A stretch of 64,000 nucleotides of DNA from Planotetraspora mira (GTDB taxonomy: Bacteria; Actinomycetota; Actinomycetes; Streptosporangiales; Streptosporangiaceae), in the NCBI RefSeq assembly GCF_016863275.1, contig NZ_BOOO01000015.1, forward strand, positions 186,001 through 250,000, in the 5' to 3' direction. The notes under the pieces are model-generated. The model made no database searches. It was not told the DNA's origin and saw only the letters and a list, made by a program, of their open reading frames with translations. Position numbers and translations under genes: made by a program. Numbering within the stretch: position 1 is the stretch's first letter; each line of letters opens with the position of its first letter. Of this stretch, positions 1 through 8,580 are shown in pieces.

Positions 1-1
1 C

Positions 2-712
2 GCCGAGTGGCCCACGCTCGTCGAGAAGGCTCTGGCCGTACAGGCCGGGGGTGCGATCGAGATCACAGGGATCTGGTCGCACTTCGCCTGTGCCGACATT
101 CCAGGACACCCCTCGATCGATCGCCAGATCTCGACCTTCGACGAAGCCCTCGCCATGGCGGACAAGGCGGGCGTGTCGAGCACCGTCATCCGGCACATCT
201 CCAACTCGGCCGCCACGCTCACCGTGCCCCGGGCCAGATACGACATGGTCAGGACGGGCATCGCCCTCTACGGCCTGAGCCCCGTTCCCGAGCTCGGCGA
301 CTTCGGGCTGCGCCCTGCCATGACCCTTACGGCCAGGCTTGCCCAGGCCAAGCGGGTCCCGGTCGGCTCCGGCGTCTCCTACGGCCACCTGTACGTCACC
401 GAGCGGGAGACCACGCTCGGTCTCGTTCCGCTCGGGTACGCGGACGGGATCATGCGGCACGCGACGAACCTGGCCGAGGTGCTGGCCGCCGGGAAGAGGC
501 GGACGATCGCCGGGCGGGTGTGCATGGACCAGTTCATGCTCGACTTCGGCGACGATCCCGCGGAGGCGGGCGACGAAGTGATCCTTTTCGGGCCCGGGGA
601 CCATGGCGAGCCGACATGTCAGGAATGGGCGGATTCCCTGGGCACGATCACTCATGAGATCGTGACGAGGATCGGGTCCCGCGTGCCGCGCGTCCACGTG
701 GACGGACGCTGA
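2..712 (+). CDS. alr: Alanine racemase, C-terminal part (5' end outside window)
   Basis: PLP-dependent racemase that makes D-alanine for peptidoglycan. The frame is open from base 2 to the TGA at 710-712, giving the last 236 residues of a protein that is normally about 370. Visible family motifs are the barrel segment WSHFACAD near the fragment start, the SYGHLY motif carrying the catalytic tyrosine of the C-terminal beta domain, the following GYADGI, and AGRVCMDQ. The N-terminal PLP-lysine region lies off the window. The next gene starts 25 bp downstream and tsaE follows, the usual actinobacterial alr-hydrolase-tsaE order. Identification is secure; only the start is missing. Confidence 0.95.
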   Translation, partial: AEWPTLVEKALAVQAGGAIEITGIWSHFACADIPGHPSIDRQISTFDEALAMADKAGVSSTVIRHISNSAATLTVPRARYDMVRTGIALYGLSPVPELGDFGLRPAMTLTARLAQAKRVPVGSGVSYGHLYVTERETTLGLVPLGYADGIMRHATNLAEVLAAGKRRTIAGRVCMDQFMLDFGDDPAEAGDEVILFGPGDHGEPTCQEWADSLGTITHEIVTRIGSRVPRVHVDGR

Positions 713-737
713 GCCGCGGTTGCGAGGAGAAGCGGGA

Positions 738-1784
738 ATGAGCACACGTCGCAGGGTCGGCATCGCCGGAGCGGTCGTCGGTGCGGCTTCGGCCGGCGTG
801 GCCGCCGCCGCCCTGGCCAAGAGGTATGCGGTCGGCCGCATCCGGTTGCGCCCGGATCTGGAGGCCAACGAACCCTTCGGTGAGCTCCGGGGACGTCCCG
901 TGGCGCTCACGACGTCGGACGGCGTGCTGATCCACGCCGAGGTCGACGGGCCGGAGGACGCGCCGCTCACGATCGTGTTGTGTCACGGCTACTGCCTCAC
1001 GCTGGACTCCTGGCACTACCAGTGGCGGGATCTGCGCGAGTCCTACCGTCTCGTGCTGTGGGACCAGCGATCCCACGGCCAGTCGGCGCGGTCGGAGGAC
1101 TGCTCGATCGACCGCCTCGGCGAGGATCTCGCGCACGTGCTGGACGAACTGGTCCCCGGCCCCTGCGTGCTGGTCGGCCATTCCATGGGCGGTATGACGA
1201 TCATGGCGCTGGCCGACCGGCGGCCTGAACTCTTCGGCGACAAGATCCGCGGCGTCTCGCTGATCTCCACGTCGGCGGGCAAGCTGGCCGAGCTCACCCT
1301 GGGCCTGCCGGCCCTGCTGTCGAAGGTCGTGCACCGGGCCGTCCCCTCCGCGGTGTCGGTCATGCGCAGGAGCGGCGCGCTGGTGGACCGCGGCCGGGAG
1401 GCGGGCACCGACCTGTCCTTCCTCGCCCTGCGCCACCTCGGGTTCGGCGACTCGAAGAGCGTGAGCCCGACGGTGGTGGACTTCGTGGATTCGATGATCA
1501 GGGCCACGCCCAGCGAGGTGATCGCGGACTTCTATCCCGCCCTGATGTCGCACGACAAGCTGACCGCGCTCGACGTGCTCAACAAGGTGCCCACGGCGAT
1601 CATCGTCGGTGAGCGCGACTGGCTGACCCCCCTCGACCACAGCAGGGCCATCGCGGCGGCCGTGCCCACCGCGGAGCTGACCACGGTGGCCGGCACCTCG
1701 CACCTCGTGCAACTCGAACGGCCGGGCGAGGTGAACGACGCCCTGCGCGTGTTGCTGAAGCGGTCGGAGAAGGAGGACGCGTGA
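738..1784 (+). CDS. Alpha/beta hydrolase
   Basis: A 348-residue alpha/beta-hydrolase-fold protein. The nucleophile elbow is GHSMGG and a likely catalytic histidine sits in GTSHLVQLERP near the C-terminus. Residues about 8-28 are Ala/Gly/Val-rich and could be a signal anchor, so the enzyme may be membrane-tethered. ATG at 738 is chosen because GAGGAG lies just upstream; a TTG at 720 in the same frame lacks this. Its stop overlaps the GTG of tsaE, so translation is probably coupled. This gene is commonly found between alr and tsaE in actinobacteria; its substrate cannot be told from sequence. Confidence 0.85.
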   Translation: MSTRRRVGIAGAVVGAASAGVAAAALAKRYAVGRIRLRPDLEANEPFGELRGRPVALTTSDGVLIHAEVDGPEDAPLTIVLCHGYCLTLDSWHYQWRDLRESYRLVLWDQRSHGQSARSEDCSIDRLGEDLAHVLDELVPGPCVLVGHSMGGMTIMALADRRPELFGDKIRGVSLISTSAGKLAELTLGLPALLSKVVHRAVPSAVSVMRRSGALVDRGREAGTDLSFLALRHLGFGDSKSVSPTVVDFVDSMIRATPSEVIADFYPALMSHDKLTALDVLNKVPTAIIVGERDWLTPLDHSRAIAAAVPTAELTTVAGTSHLVQLERPGEVNDALRVLLKRSEKEDA

Positions 1785-2269
1785 GCACGACACCACCCGG
1801 CCCGCAGACCCGGGACGTCCAGGAGATCGGAGCGGAGACCGCGGAGGAGATGCGGGCGGTGGGAGCGCGGCTGGCGACGCTGCTGCGCCCCGGCGACATG
1901 GTCGTCCTCAGCGGACCTCTGGGCGCGGGCAAGACCACCCTGGTGCAGGGGATCGCCGAGGGTCTCAAGGTGCGGGGTCCCATCACCTCGCCGACCTTCG
2001 TGATCGCCCGGGTCCATCCGTCGCTCTCCGGCGGCCCCGCCCTGGTCCACGCGGACGCCTACCGGCTGGGCGGCTCGCTGGAGGTGGACGACCTCGACCT
2101 GGACGCCTCACTGGAGGAGTCCGTCACGGTCGTCGAATGGGGCGAGGGCCTCGTCGAGGGGCTCTCCGACGACCGGCTCGAGATCCACATCGAACGCGGC
2201 GACGAGGACGAGCGGCGCCTGGTGCGACTCCGCGGCGTCGGCGCGCGGTGGGCCGGCGCCGTCGTCTAA
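1781..2269 (+). CDS. tsaE: tRNA threonylcarbamoyladenosine biosynthesis ATPase TsaE
   Basis: Small P-loop ATPase that drives turnover of the TsaB-TsaD complex making t6A37 in ANN-decoding tRNAs. The 162-residue protein has Walker A GPLGAGKTT at residues 45-53, the switch segment SPTFVIAR, the HADAYRL strand and the VVEWGEG motif typical of TsaE. It starts at GTG 1781, overlapping the hydrolase stop. In many actinobacteria tsaB follows directly; here the PadR-ABC and sortase modules (2.3-7.3 kb) separate them. Confidence 0.95.
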   Translation: MSTTPPGPQTRDVQEIGAETAEEMRAVGARLATLLRPGDMVVLSGPLGAGKTTLVQGIAEGLKVRGPITSPTFVIARVHPSLSGGPALVHADAYRLGGSLEVDDLDLDASLEESVTVVEWGEGLVEGLSDDRLEIHIERGDEDERRLVRLRGVGARWAGAVV

Positions 2270-2323
2270 TTTCGGGCTCCATCTCTCTTCATTTCAGAGG
2301 GTGACGAACCACACGTCTTGCTG

Positions 2324-2351
2324 TACACACGGCATGTATACATCGTGTGTA
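2324..2351. promoter_or_regulatory. Probable PadR operator (imperfect inverted repeat)
   Basis: Arms TACACACG (2324-2331) and CGTGTGTA (2344-2351) flank a perfect palindrome ATGTATACAT (2334-2343). The element ends 11 bp before the ATG of the PadR gene, so bound protein would block its transcription. PadR-family operators are typically ATGT/ACAT-type palindromes just upstream of the regulator-exporter operon. Autoregulation is inferred. Confidence 0.65.
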
Positions 2352-2362
2352 TATTCCCTGGC

Positions 2363-2887
2363 ATGTCGATTGGACAGACCTTCCTCGGTCTCCTCGAGTC
2401 CGGACCGCGTCATGGCTACGACCTGAAGAAGACGTATGACGACCGGTTCGGCCATGCGCGCCCCCTGCACTACGGCCAGGTCTACGCCACGCTCTCGCGG
2501 CTGCTGAAAGACGGCCTCGTCGAACTCGACGGCGTCGAGCCGGGTGAAGGCCCGGAGCGCAAGCGGTACGCCGTCACCTCCGCCGGAGTGAGCGACGTCG
2601 AGTCGTGGCTGGCCAGCGCCGAGAAGCCCGAGCCGTATCTGCAGAACACCCTCTACACGAAGGTGATCCTGGCGCTGCTCACGGGCCGGTCGGCCGCCGA
2701 CCTGCTCGACGTGCAGAGGGCCGAGCACCTCCGGCTGATGCGGGAGCTCACCCGCCGCAAGGCCGGCGGCGACCTCGCGGACAACCTCATCTGCGACCAC
2801 GCGCTGTTCCACCTCGAGGCCGACCTGCGCTGGCTGGAGCTCACCGCGGACCGGCTCGACGACCTCCGCAGGCAGGTGCGGGCATGA
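2363..2887 (+). CDS. PadR family transcriptional regulator
   Basis: A 174-residue PadR regulator: N-terminal winged helix (SIGQTFLGLLESGPRHGYDL, then QVYATLSRLLKDGLVE) and a C-terminal helical dimerisation region. ATG 2363 is chosen because the family normally starts a few residues before the first helix, and because upstream codons would run through the inverted-repeat operator. No clear Shine-Dalgarno precedes it, so a short leader or leaderless start is possible. Its stop overlaps the ABC ATPase ATG (ATGA). PadR proteins next to ABC exporters usually repress them until the substrate binds. Confidence 0.9.
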   Translation: MSIGQTFLGLLESGPRHGYDLKKTYDDRFGHARPLHYGQVYATLSRLLKDGLVELDGVEPGEGPERKRYAVTSAGVSDVESWLASAEKPEPYLQNTLYTKVILALLTGRSAADLLDVQRAEHLRLMRELTRRKAGGDLADNLICDHALFHLEADLRWLELTADRLDDLRRQVRA

Positions 2888-3579
2888 CCGGGCAACCGTT
2901 GCTGGAGGGCGACGGCCTGCACAAGGCGTTCGGTCCGACGAAGGCGCTCGACGGTGCGTCGATCGCCATCAGGGCCGGTGAGATCGTCGCCATCATGGGG
3001 CCGTCGGGATCGGGCAAGTCGACCCTGCTGCACTGCCTCGCCGGCATCGTCCGGCCCGACTCCGGTCACGTGCGGTATCAGGGCGCCGAGATCTCGGCGA
3101 TGACCGACGGGGAACGCAGCGCGCTGCGCCGCACCCAGTTCGGCTTCGTCTTCCAGTTCGGTCAGCTCGTGCCGGAGCTGACCTGCCTGGAGAACATCGC
3201 CCTCCCGCTGCGCATGGAGGGGGTCCGTCGCCGCGAGGCCGAGGCCCGGGCCGCCGAGTGGCTCGACCGTCTCGATCTGGCCGACGTGGGGAGCAAACGG
3301 CCGGGAGAGGTCTCCGGAGGCCAGGGTCAGCGGGTCGCCGTGGCCCGTGCGCTCGTCACGCGGCCGCGGGCGGTGTTCGCCGACGAGCCGACCGGCGCCC
3401 TCGACTCACTCAACGGTGAACGGGTGATGCGGCTGCTGACCGAGGCGGCTCGCGAAACCGGCGCGGCCGTGGTGCTGGTGACCCACGAAGCGCGGGTGGC
3501 CGGATACTCCGATCGGGAAATCGTCGTGCGCGACGGCCGCACCCGCGACATCGCGCGGGAAATGGAGGAGGCGCTGTGA
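2884..3579 (+). CDS. ABC transporter ATP-binding protein (MacB/LolD-like)
   Basis: A 231-residue nucleotide-binding subunit. Walker A is GPSGSGKST, the Q-loop is in FGFVFQFGQLVPELT, the signature is VSGGQGQR, Walker B plus D-loop is AVFADEPTGALD, and the H-loop is VTHEAR. Length and GALDS-type D-loop fit the MacB/LolD subfamily that pairs with FtsX-type permeases. ATG 2884 overlaps the PadR stop, and its own stop overlaps the GTG of the permease, so the three form one translation-coupled operon. Probably an efflux or envelope-stress exporter; substrate unknown. Confidence 0.93.
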   Translation: MTGQPLLEGDGLHKAFGPTKALDGASIAIRAGEIVAIMGPSGSGKSTLLHCLAGIVRPDSGHVRYQGAEISAMTDGERSALRRTQFGFVFQFGQLVPELTCLENIALPLRMEGVRRREAEARAAEWLDRLDLADVGSKRPGEVSGGQGQRVAVARALVTRPRAVFADEPTGALDSLNGERVMRLLTEAARETGAAVVLVTHEARVAGYSDREIVVRDGRTRDIAREMEEAL

Positions 3580-5906
3580 GCGTCGGCCGGGGCAGGGGAG
3601 GGGCGTCCGCGTCGCGCGACGTGCTGCTGGGCATGCGGTTCGCCTTCGCCGGCGGCCGCGACGGATGGACCCGCACCGTTCTCACCGCGGTGGGGGTGGG
3701 GATCGGCGTCGCGCTGCTCCTGCTCGCCGCCGCGGTGCCGGGCGCGTTGCAGGCCCGCCAGGAACGCACCGACGCCCGCAGCGACCTGCGGCTGGGGGAG
3801 CAGATTCCGGCGGCGGCCGACACCATGCTGGTGGGGCAGGTCGACACCTCCTTCCGCCAGACGCCGGTGCGCGGGCGTCTCCTCCACCCCGAAGGCCCGC
3901 GGGCGCCCGTCCCGCCCGGACTCACGGCCGTTCCCCGGCCCGGCGAGGTCGTGGTTTCGCCGGCGCTGAAGGACCTGCTCGACTCGCCGGACGGACGCCT
4001 GTTCGCCCCACGCCTCGGCGGCGCCCGAGTGACCGGGACGATCCGGCAGGAAGGCCTGTCCGGCCCGGGTGAGCTGGCCTTCTACCGCGGCGTCGACGCC
4101 CTGCCCGCCGACGAGGCCACCAGACTGCGAACCTTCGGCGACGACTTCTCCTCGGAGGGTCTGGGGACGCTGCTCTCCGTCCTCGTCGTGATCATCATTG
4201 TCGTGCTGTTGCTGCCCATCGCGGTCTTCCTCGGCGCGGCCGTACGGTTCGGAAGCGAGGGCCGTGACCGGCGGATGGCGGCCCTCCGGCTGATCGGCGC
4301 CGACCGCCGGATGACCCGCCTGATGGCGGCAGGCGAGACGATGGCCGGGGCCTGCCTCGGGTTACTGGTCGGCGGTGTGCTGTTCCTCGTCGGCCGCCAG
4401 GTCGCGCCGATGCTCTCGCTCTGGGACATCAGCGTCTACGCGTCGGACGTACGGCCGAGCCTTCCGCTTGTCGCGGTCATCGTGCTGGCCGTACCGGCGA
4501 TGTCGGTGGCGGTGAGCGTGATCGCGCTGCGAGGGGTGGCGATCGAGCCGCTGGGAGTGACCCGGCGGGCGACTCCGCCTCGGCGCAGGCTCTGGTGGCG
4601 GCTGATCCTGCCCGGGATCGGCCTGGTGCTCCTCGTCCCGCTGGTCGGCGGTCTGCCCGCGACCATGGGCGGCGTCGTCCAGTATCAGGTCGCGGCGGGG
4701 GCCGTCCTGTTGCTGATCGGCGCGGTCACCGTGCTCCCCTGGGTGATCGAGCTGGTCGTGCGTCCCCTGCGCGGCGGCCCGGTCGGCTGGCAGCTCGCCG
4801 TCCGGCGGCTGCAGCTCGACAGCGCCATGTCGGCGCGCCTGGTCAACGGGATCGCGGTCGCGGTCGCCGGCGCCATCGCCCTGCAGATGCTCTTCGCGGC
4901 CGCGCAGAAGGAGTCGACCGTTCAGACCCGGCAGGACCCATCCCGGGCGCAGGCGCAGATCCGCACCCACGACCCGGCCTCGGCGGGACGGATCGCGGCG
5001 CGGCTGCGCGCCACACCGGGGGTGACCCGCGCCACCGAGACGCTGGTCGACGGCGTGTCCGCCGAGCCGCCCGCCGGAGCGGCCGGGCGGGATCCCGTCT
5101 TCGCCGTGCTGCAGGTGGGGGATTGCGCCGCGCTGGCGGAGTACGCGGACCTGGGATCGTGCGCCGGCGGCGACGTCTTCATCGCCCGGGCGACGCCCGT
5201 CGACCCGGCCGCGCAGGAGGCCATCCGCCCCGGCGCCACGGTCACGGTCGGAGAGGGCGGGCCACGGTGGAAGGTGCCTGGTGACGCCCGGCAGGTCCCC
5301 GCGCGCAAGGACCCCTCCGGGGTCTACCAGGACGTCATCCTCGCCACGCCGGGCGTCGTCGACGCGGACGCCGTGCCGAGATCGATCGCGAACACGTTCG
5401 TCAGCGTCGACCCGGGCGATCCCGACGCGATGGACCGGGTCAGGAACGTGGTGGCGCAACTCGATCCCCTCGGGACGGTCGCGACTCTGGCGGCCAGCGC
5501 GACCGTCGGCAGGTTCGACGGCATTCGTCGCGGCCTCTACGTGGGCGTCATGGTGACGCTCCTGCTGATCGGGGCCAGCATGCTGGTGGGAACCGTGGAA
5601 CAGCTGCGCGACCGGCGCCGGCTGCTCGCCATGCTCGTCGCGGTCGGCACGCGGCGCAGCGCGCTGAGCTGGTCGGTGCTCTGGCAGACGTTCATACCGG
5701 TCATGATCGGTCTCGTTCTCGCGGTCGTCTTCGGGCTGGGACTCGGCGTCGCTCTGCTGAGGATGGTGTCGGTGCCCGTGTCGATCGACTGGGCGACGGT
5801 AGCGATCTCGGCGGGCATCGGCGCGGCCGTGGTCCTGCTGGTGACCGCGTTGAGCCTGCCCACCCTGTGGCGGCTCACCCGGCCGGAGGGCCTGCGCATG
5901 GAGTGA
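3576..5906 (+). CDS. FtsX-like ABC transporter permease
   Basis: A 776-residue permease with two FtsX cores. Hydrophobic segments lie near residues 36-56, 199-223, 250-273, 295-316, 342-360, 366-390 and 417-436. A large polar, probably extracellular region follows, then a last group near 648-668, 698-722 and 735-758. This is the duplicated arrangement seen in actinobacterial antimicrobial or lipoprotein-type exporters. It starts at GTG 3576, overlapping the ATPase stop. Substrate cannot be inferred. Confidence 0.88.
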   Translation: MSVGRGRGGASASRDVLLGMRFAFAGGRDGWTRTVLTAVGVGIGVALLLLAAAVPGALQARQERTDARSDLRLGEQIPAAADTMLVGQVDTSFRQTPVRGRLLHPEGPRAPVPPGLTAVPRPGEVVVSPALKDLLDSPDGRLFAPRLGGARVTGTIRQEGLSGPGELAFYRGVDALPADEATRLRTFGDDFSSEGLGTLLSVLVVIIIVVLLLPIAVFLGAAVRFGSEGRDRRMAALRLIGADRRMTRLMAAGETMAGACLGLLVGGVLFLVGRQVAPMLSLWDISVYASDVRPSLPLVAVIVLAVPAMSVAVSVIALRGVAIEPLGVTRRATPPRRRLWWRLILPGIGLVLLVPLVGGLPATMGGVVQYQVAAGAVLLLIGAVTVLPWVIELVVRPLRGGPVGWQLAVRRLQLDSAMSARLVNGIAVAVAGAIALQMLFAAAQKESTVQTRQDPSRAQAQIRTHDPASAGRIAARLRATPGVTRATETLVDGVSAEPPAGAAGRDPVFAVLQVGDCAALAEYADLGSCAGGDVFIARATPVDPAAQEAIRPGATVTVGEGGPRWKVPGDARQVPARKDPSGVYQDVILATPGVVDADAVPRSIANTFVSVDPGDPDAMDRVRNVVAQLDPLGTVATLAASATVGRFDGIRRGLYVGVMVTLLLIGASMLVGTVEQLRDRRRLLAMLVAVGTRRSALSWSVLWQTFIPVMIGLVLAVVFGLGLGVALLRMVSVPVSIDWATVAISAGIGAAVVLLVTALSLPTLWRLTRPEGLRME

Positions 5907-6061
5907 TCCCGAGGACGGGCGGGCAGCGCGCCCGATCCCGGGGCGACGGTAACCCCCTTGTCACCTCGACACGTTTGCGGAACATGCCGAAAAGAAGATC
6001 TCTAGTCATGGATTGGCATAGATTTTCTGGGTAAATGACCGGGCGTGGGAGGGGTTGGCCG

Positions 6062-6697
6062 ATGAGCAGGGTCACGCAGGTCGCCGTCGCGGGAGTCGTG
6101 CTGTTCGGCGCGCTCGGCTGCTCGGCCTCCGCCCAGACGGACACACCCACACCGGGGATCACGCTGACCCCAGGGCTTCCCTCGCCGACGGTCACCATTC
6201 CGCGCCAGGACATCGACGTCGTGGTGGAGCCCGCGACGATCACCGGTGGGGCGACCAGGAGCGTCCGCATCACGGCTCGCTGCCCGCTCCCGCAGGGCGG
6301 CCCCGCGTATCGGGCCGCCGCCCGCTCGGACGCCTTCACCGGCCCGGTGACGCTGCTACCCCCGGTGACGACGCCCTCGGCCTCCCCGACGACCGAGCTC
6401 GCCGTGCCGGAGTTGACGGGCAGCGCCCCGGTCCGGGCGGACGCGAAGCCGGGCGGCTACAAGGTGCAGGTCCGCTGTGAGGCCACCAACGACATCGGCA
6501 GCGCCTCGTTCAAGATCGTCTCACCGACTCCGGCGCACACGCGGATACCCACCCGGGCGCCGCACGCGGGCGGCGGAGGCACCGCGGCAGGCGGCCCGAC
6601 CGACGATTCCGGGCTGCCCGTCGGTGTGACCGCGGTGGCGCTGCTCGCCGTCCTCGGCATCGGCATCGGCGTGTCCCGCAGGCGCTCGAGGAGCTGA
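6062..6697 (+). CDS. Secreted surface protein with C-terminal anchor, probable partner of the adjacent sortase
   Basis: A 211-residue exported protein. Residues 1-25 form a signal peptide (hydrophobic run ending GALGCSASA; a weak lipobox with Cys is possible). A Pro/Thr-rich stretch (TDTPTPGITLTPG) and a beta-rich middle follow, then a Gly/Pro linker. The C-terminus is a hydrophobic segment (LPVGVTAVALLAVLGIGIG) and a basic tail RRRSRS. This is the layout of a sortase sorting signal, but no LPXTG is visible; only SGLPVG precedes the membrane segment. ATG 6062 has GGGAGGGG upstream. The sortase gene begins 3 bp after the stop. Confidence 0.75.
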   Translation: MSRVTQVAVAGVVLFGALGCSASAQTDTPTPGITLTPGLPSPTVTIPRQDIDVVVEPATITGGATRSVRITARCPLPQGGPAYRAAARSDAFTGPVTLLPPVTTPSASPTTELAVPELTGSAPVRADAKPGGYKVQVRCEATNDIGSASFKIVSPTPAHTRIPTRAPHAGGGGTAAGGPTDDSGLPVGVTAVALLAVLGIGIGVSRRRSRS

Positions 6698-6699
6698 CC

Positions 6700-7254
6700 T
6701 TGGGGGTCTCGTCCCGGTGGGTCGTGGTGGCCGGGGTCGTCACCGGGCTCGCGTTGTTCGCGGCGAACGGCCGTTCGCAGGAGCCGCGCCCCGCCGCCCG
6801 TCCGGACCCGGTCGTGCCGAAGCGCATCGACATCCCTTCATTGAGCCTGAAGGCGCCGCTCATGAAGCTCGGGCTGGACTCGGCGGGCGACGTCGAGCTT
6901 CCGCCGTTCGACAAGCCGTCCACAGCGGGGTGGTACACCGGCAGCGCGGTGCCGGGGAACCCCGGCGCCTCAGTGATCATCGGCCACGTCGACACCAAGA
7001 CCGCACCCGCCGTGTTCTACAAACTGCGCGATCTCCGCAAGGGCGCGCTGGTCAAGGTCGTGCGCAGCGACGGCAAGACCGCCGACTACCTGGTCGACTC
7101 GGTCGAGCGGGTGTCCAAGAACGACTTCCCCGCCGAGCGTGTCTACGCCGAGAGCGGGCTGCGGCTGATCACCTGCGGCGGCGCCTTCGACTGGTCGGAG
7201 CACCAATACCGGGACAACATCATCGTCTACGCGTCCCTGGAGGCGGACGTCTGA
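6700..7254 (+). CDS. Class F-type sortase
   Basis: A 184-residue single-pass sortase. A hydrophobic N-terminal anchor (residues 7-22) is followed by a disordered Pro-rich linker, then the sortase barrel with all three catalytic residues: His96 in GHVDT, Cys159 in TCGG and Arg171 in YRDN. The GHVDT and ITCGG wording matches actinobacterial class E/F sortases. It starts at TTG 6700, with GAGGAG ending 7 bp upstream inside the preceding gene. Together with the preceding surface protein it forms a two-gene module. No canonical LPXTG substrate is seen nearby, so its recognition motif is unclear. Confidence 0.88.
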   Translation: MGVSSRWVVVAGVVTGLALFAANGRSQEPRPAARPDPVVPKRIDIPSLSLKAPLMKLGLDSAGDVELPPFDKPSTAGWYTGSAVPGNPGASVIIGHVDTKTAPAVFYKLRDLRKGALVKVVRSDGKTADYLVDSVERVSKNDFPAERVYAESGLRLITCGGAFDWSEHQYRDNIIVYASLEADV

Positions 7255-7341
7255 GGCCGCCGCCCCCGCCGCCCGGCGGGACGTCGTCATGATGCGGTCC
7301 CACCCGTTCGCCGATCGGTCTTCCGGTACCTGTGCACCGAC

Positions 7342-7347
7342 TACCCT
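7342..7347 (+). promoter_or_regulatory. Candidate -10 box for leaderless tsaB
   Basis: TACCCT fits TANNNT and lies 8 bp before the GTG at 7356, so transcription would begin at or next to the start codon. There is no ribosome binding site at that position. No convincing -35 is visible. Confidence 0.35.
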
Positions 7348-7355
7348 TGACGTTC

Positions 7356-8078
7356 GTGCTTGTCTTGGCCTTCGACACCGCCACACCCGCCGTCACGGCC
7401 GCCCTGCATGACGGAGAACGCGTGCTGGCCGAGTCGACGACGATCGACGCGCGGCGGCACGGGGAGCTTCTCGCCCCCGCGATCGAGCGCGTCCTGCGCG
7501 ACGCGGGTGTGACGCTGCGGGATCTCACCGCGATCGTCGCCGGAACCGGCCCGGGGCCGTACACCGGCCTGAGGGTCGGTCTGATGACCGCGACGGCGCT
7601 CGCGGCGACCGCCGGAGTCCCCGCCTTCGGGGTGTGCACCCTCGACGCCCTCGCGTACGCCGCGCAGTCACCCGGCCCGTTCCTGGTCGCGACCGACGCG
7701 CGGCGCAAGGAGGTCTTCTGGGCGAGGTACGGCGACCGCGAGACGCGCCTCGACGGCCCCCGGGTCGACAGGCCGCACGATCTCCCCGGCGACCTGCCGG
7801 TCGTGGGAGCGGGGGGCCGTCTCTACGCGGACATCGTGGGTCCCGGCCGCGTCGAAGGCCCCGAGCACCCGTCGGCGGGAGCCCTTGCCGCGCTGGCCGC
7901 CGGGCACCTCGCCGCGCTCACGGACGAGGAGGCCGCCGAGATCGCCCGCGTGCCCGAGGGCCGCGTCGACTCGGTGGAGAAGGCGCGCGAGCTCGGTGTG
8001 CTCGGCCCGCCCCGGCCGATCTACCTGCGCCGCCCCGACGCCCAGGTGCCCGGCGCGCCCAAGAAGGTGACGGCGTGA
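7356..8078 (+). CDS. tsaB: tRNA threonylcarbamoyladenosine biosynthesis protein TsaB
   Basis: ASKHA-fold partner of TsaD in t6A synthesis. The 240-residue protein begins LVLAFDTATPAVTAAL, typical of TsaB, and contains AGTGPGPYTGLRVG, the strongest TsaB signature. GTG 7356 is chosen because the family starts one or two residues before the LAFDTA strand; an in-frame ATG at 7332 would add eight unlikely residues. rimI follows 25 bp after the stop and tsaD after that, the standard order. Confidence 0.93.
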   Translation: MLVLAFDTATPAVTAALHDGERVLAESTTIDARRHGELLAPAIERVLRDAGVTLRDLTAIVAGTGPGPYTGLRVGLMTATALAATAGVPAFGVCTLDALAYAAQSPGPFLVATDARRKEVFWARYGDRETRLDGPRVDRPHDLPGDLPVVGAGGRLYADIVGPGRVEGPEHPSAGALAALAAGHLAALTDEEAAEIARVPEGRVDSVEKARELGVLGPPRPIYLRRPDAQVPGAPKKVTA

Positions 8079-8103
8079 GCGCCACGGTCGACGGAGCGGC
8101 GCG

Positions 8104-8580
8104 ATGAGCGGGCCCGATCCCGTGGTGCGGCAGATGACCATGGACGACCTCCCGGCGGTCATGGAGATCGAGCGGACCACCTTCCCCGCCGACGCGTGGA
8201 GCGAGTCCATGATGCGTGGGGAACTGAACGACCAGCCGCGCACCCGGCACTACGTCGTCGCGTGCGTCGGCGACGCGATCGTCGGCTACGGCGGGCTGGC
8301 GGCCGCCGCCGACCAGGCCGACATCCAGACGATCGCGGTCCTGGCCGGGCACCGCCGGTCCGGCATCGGGGCCGCCCTGATGGACGCCCTGCTCGCCGAG
8401 GCGGCTCGTCGCGACACCGAGGCGGTCTTCCTCGAGGTGCGGTCGGACAACGAGCCCGCGCAGGCCATGTACGAACGGTTCGGCTTCGAGCGGCTCGGTG
8501 TCCGGCGCCGCTACTACGAGGACGGGACCGACGCCATCACGATGGTGAAGAAACTCGACGGACGAGGGGACGGGGCATGA
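8104..8580 (+). CDS. rimI: Ribosomal protein bS18-alanine N-acetyltransferase RimI
   Basis: GNAT acetyltransferase of 158 residues. The acetyl-CoA pyrophosphate loop is seen in [19 protein letters not shown], and the C-terminal [22 protein letters not shown] with [17 protein letters not shown] matches RimI. RimI acetylates the N-terminal alanine of ribosomal protein S18. It sits between tsaB and tsaD, as usual in actinobacteria, and its stop overlaps the tsaD ATG by 4 bp. Confidence 0.93.
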   Translation: MSGPDPVVRQMTMDDLPAVMEIERTTFPADAWSESMMRGELNDQPRTRHYVVACVGDAIVGYGGLAAAADQADIQTIAVLAGHRRSGIGAALMDALLAEAARRDTEAVFLEVRSDNEPAQAMYERFGFERLGVRRRYYEDGTDAITMVKKLDGRGDGA

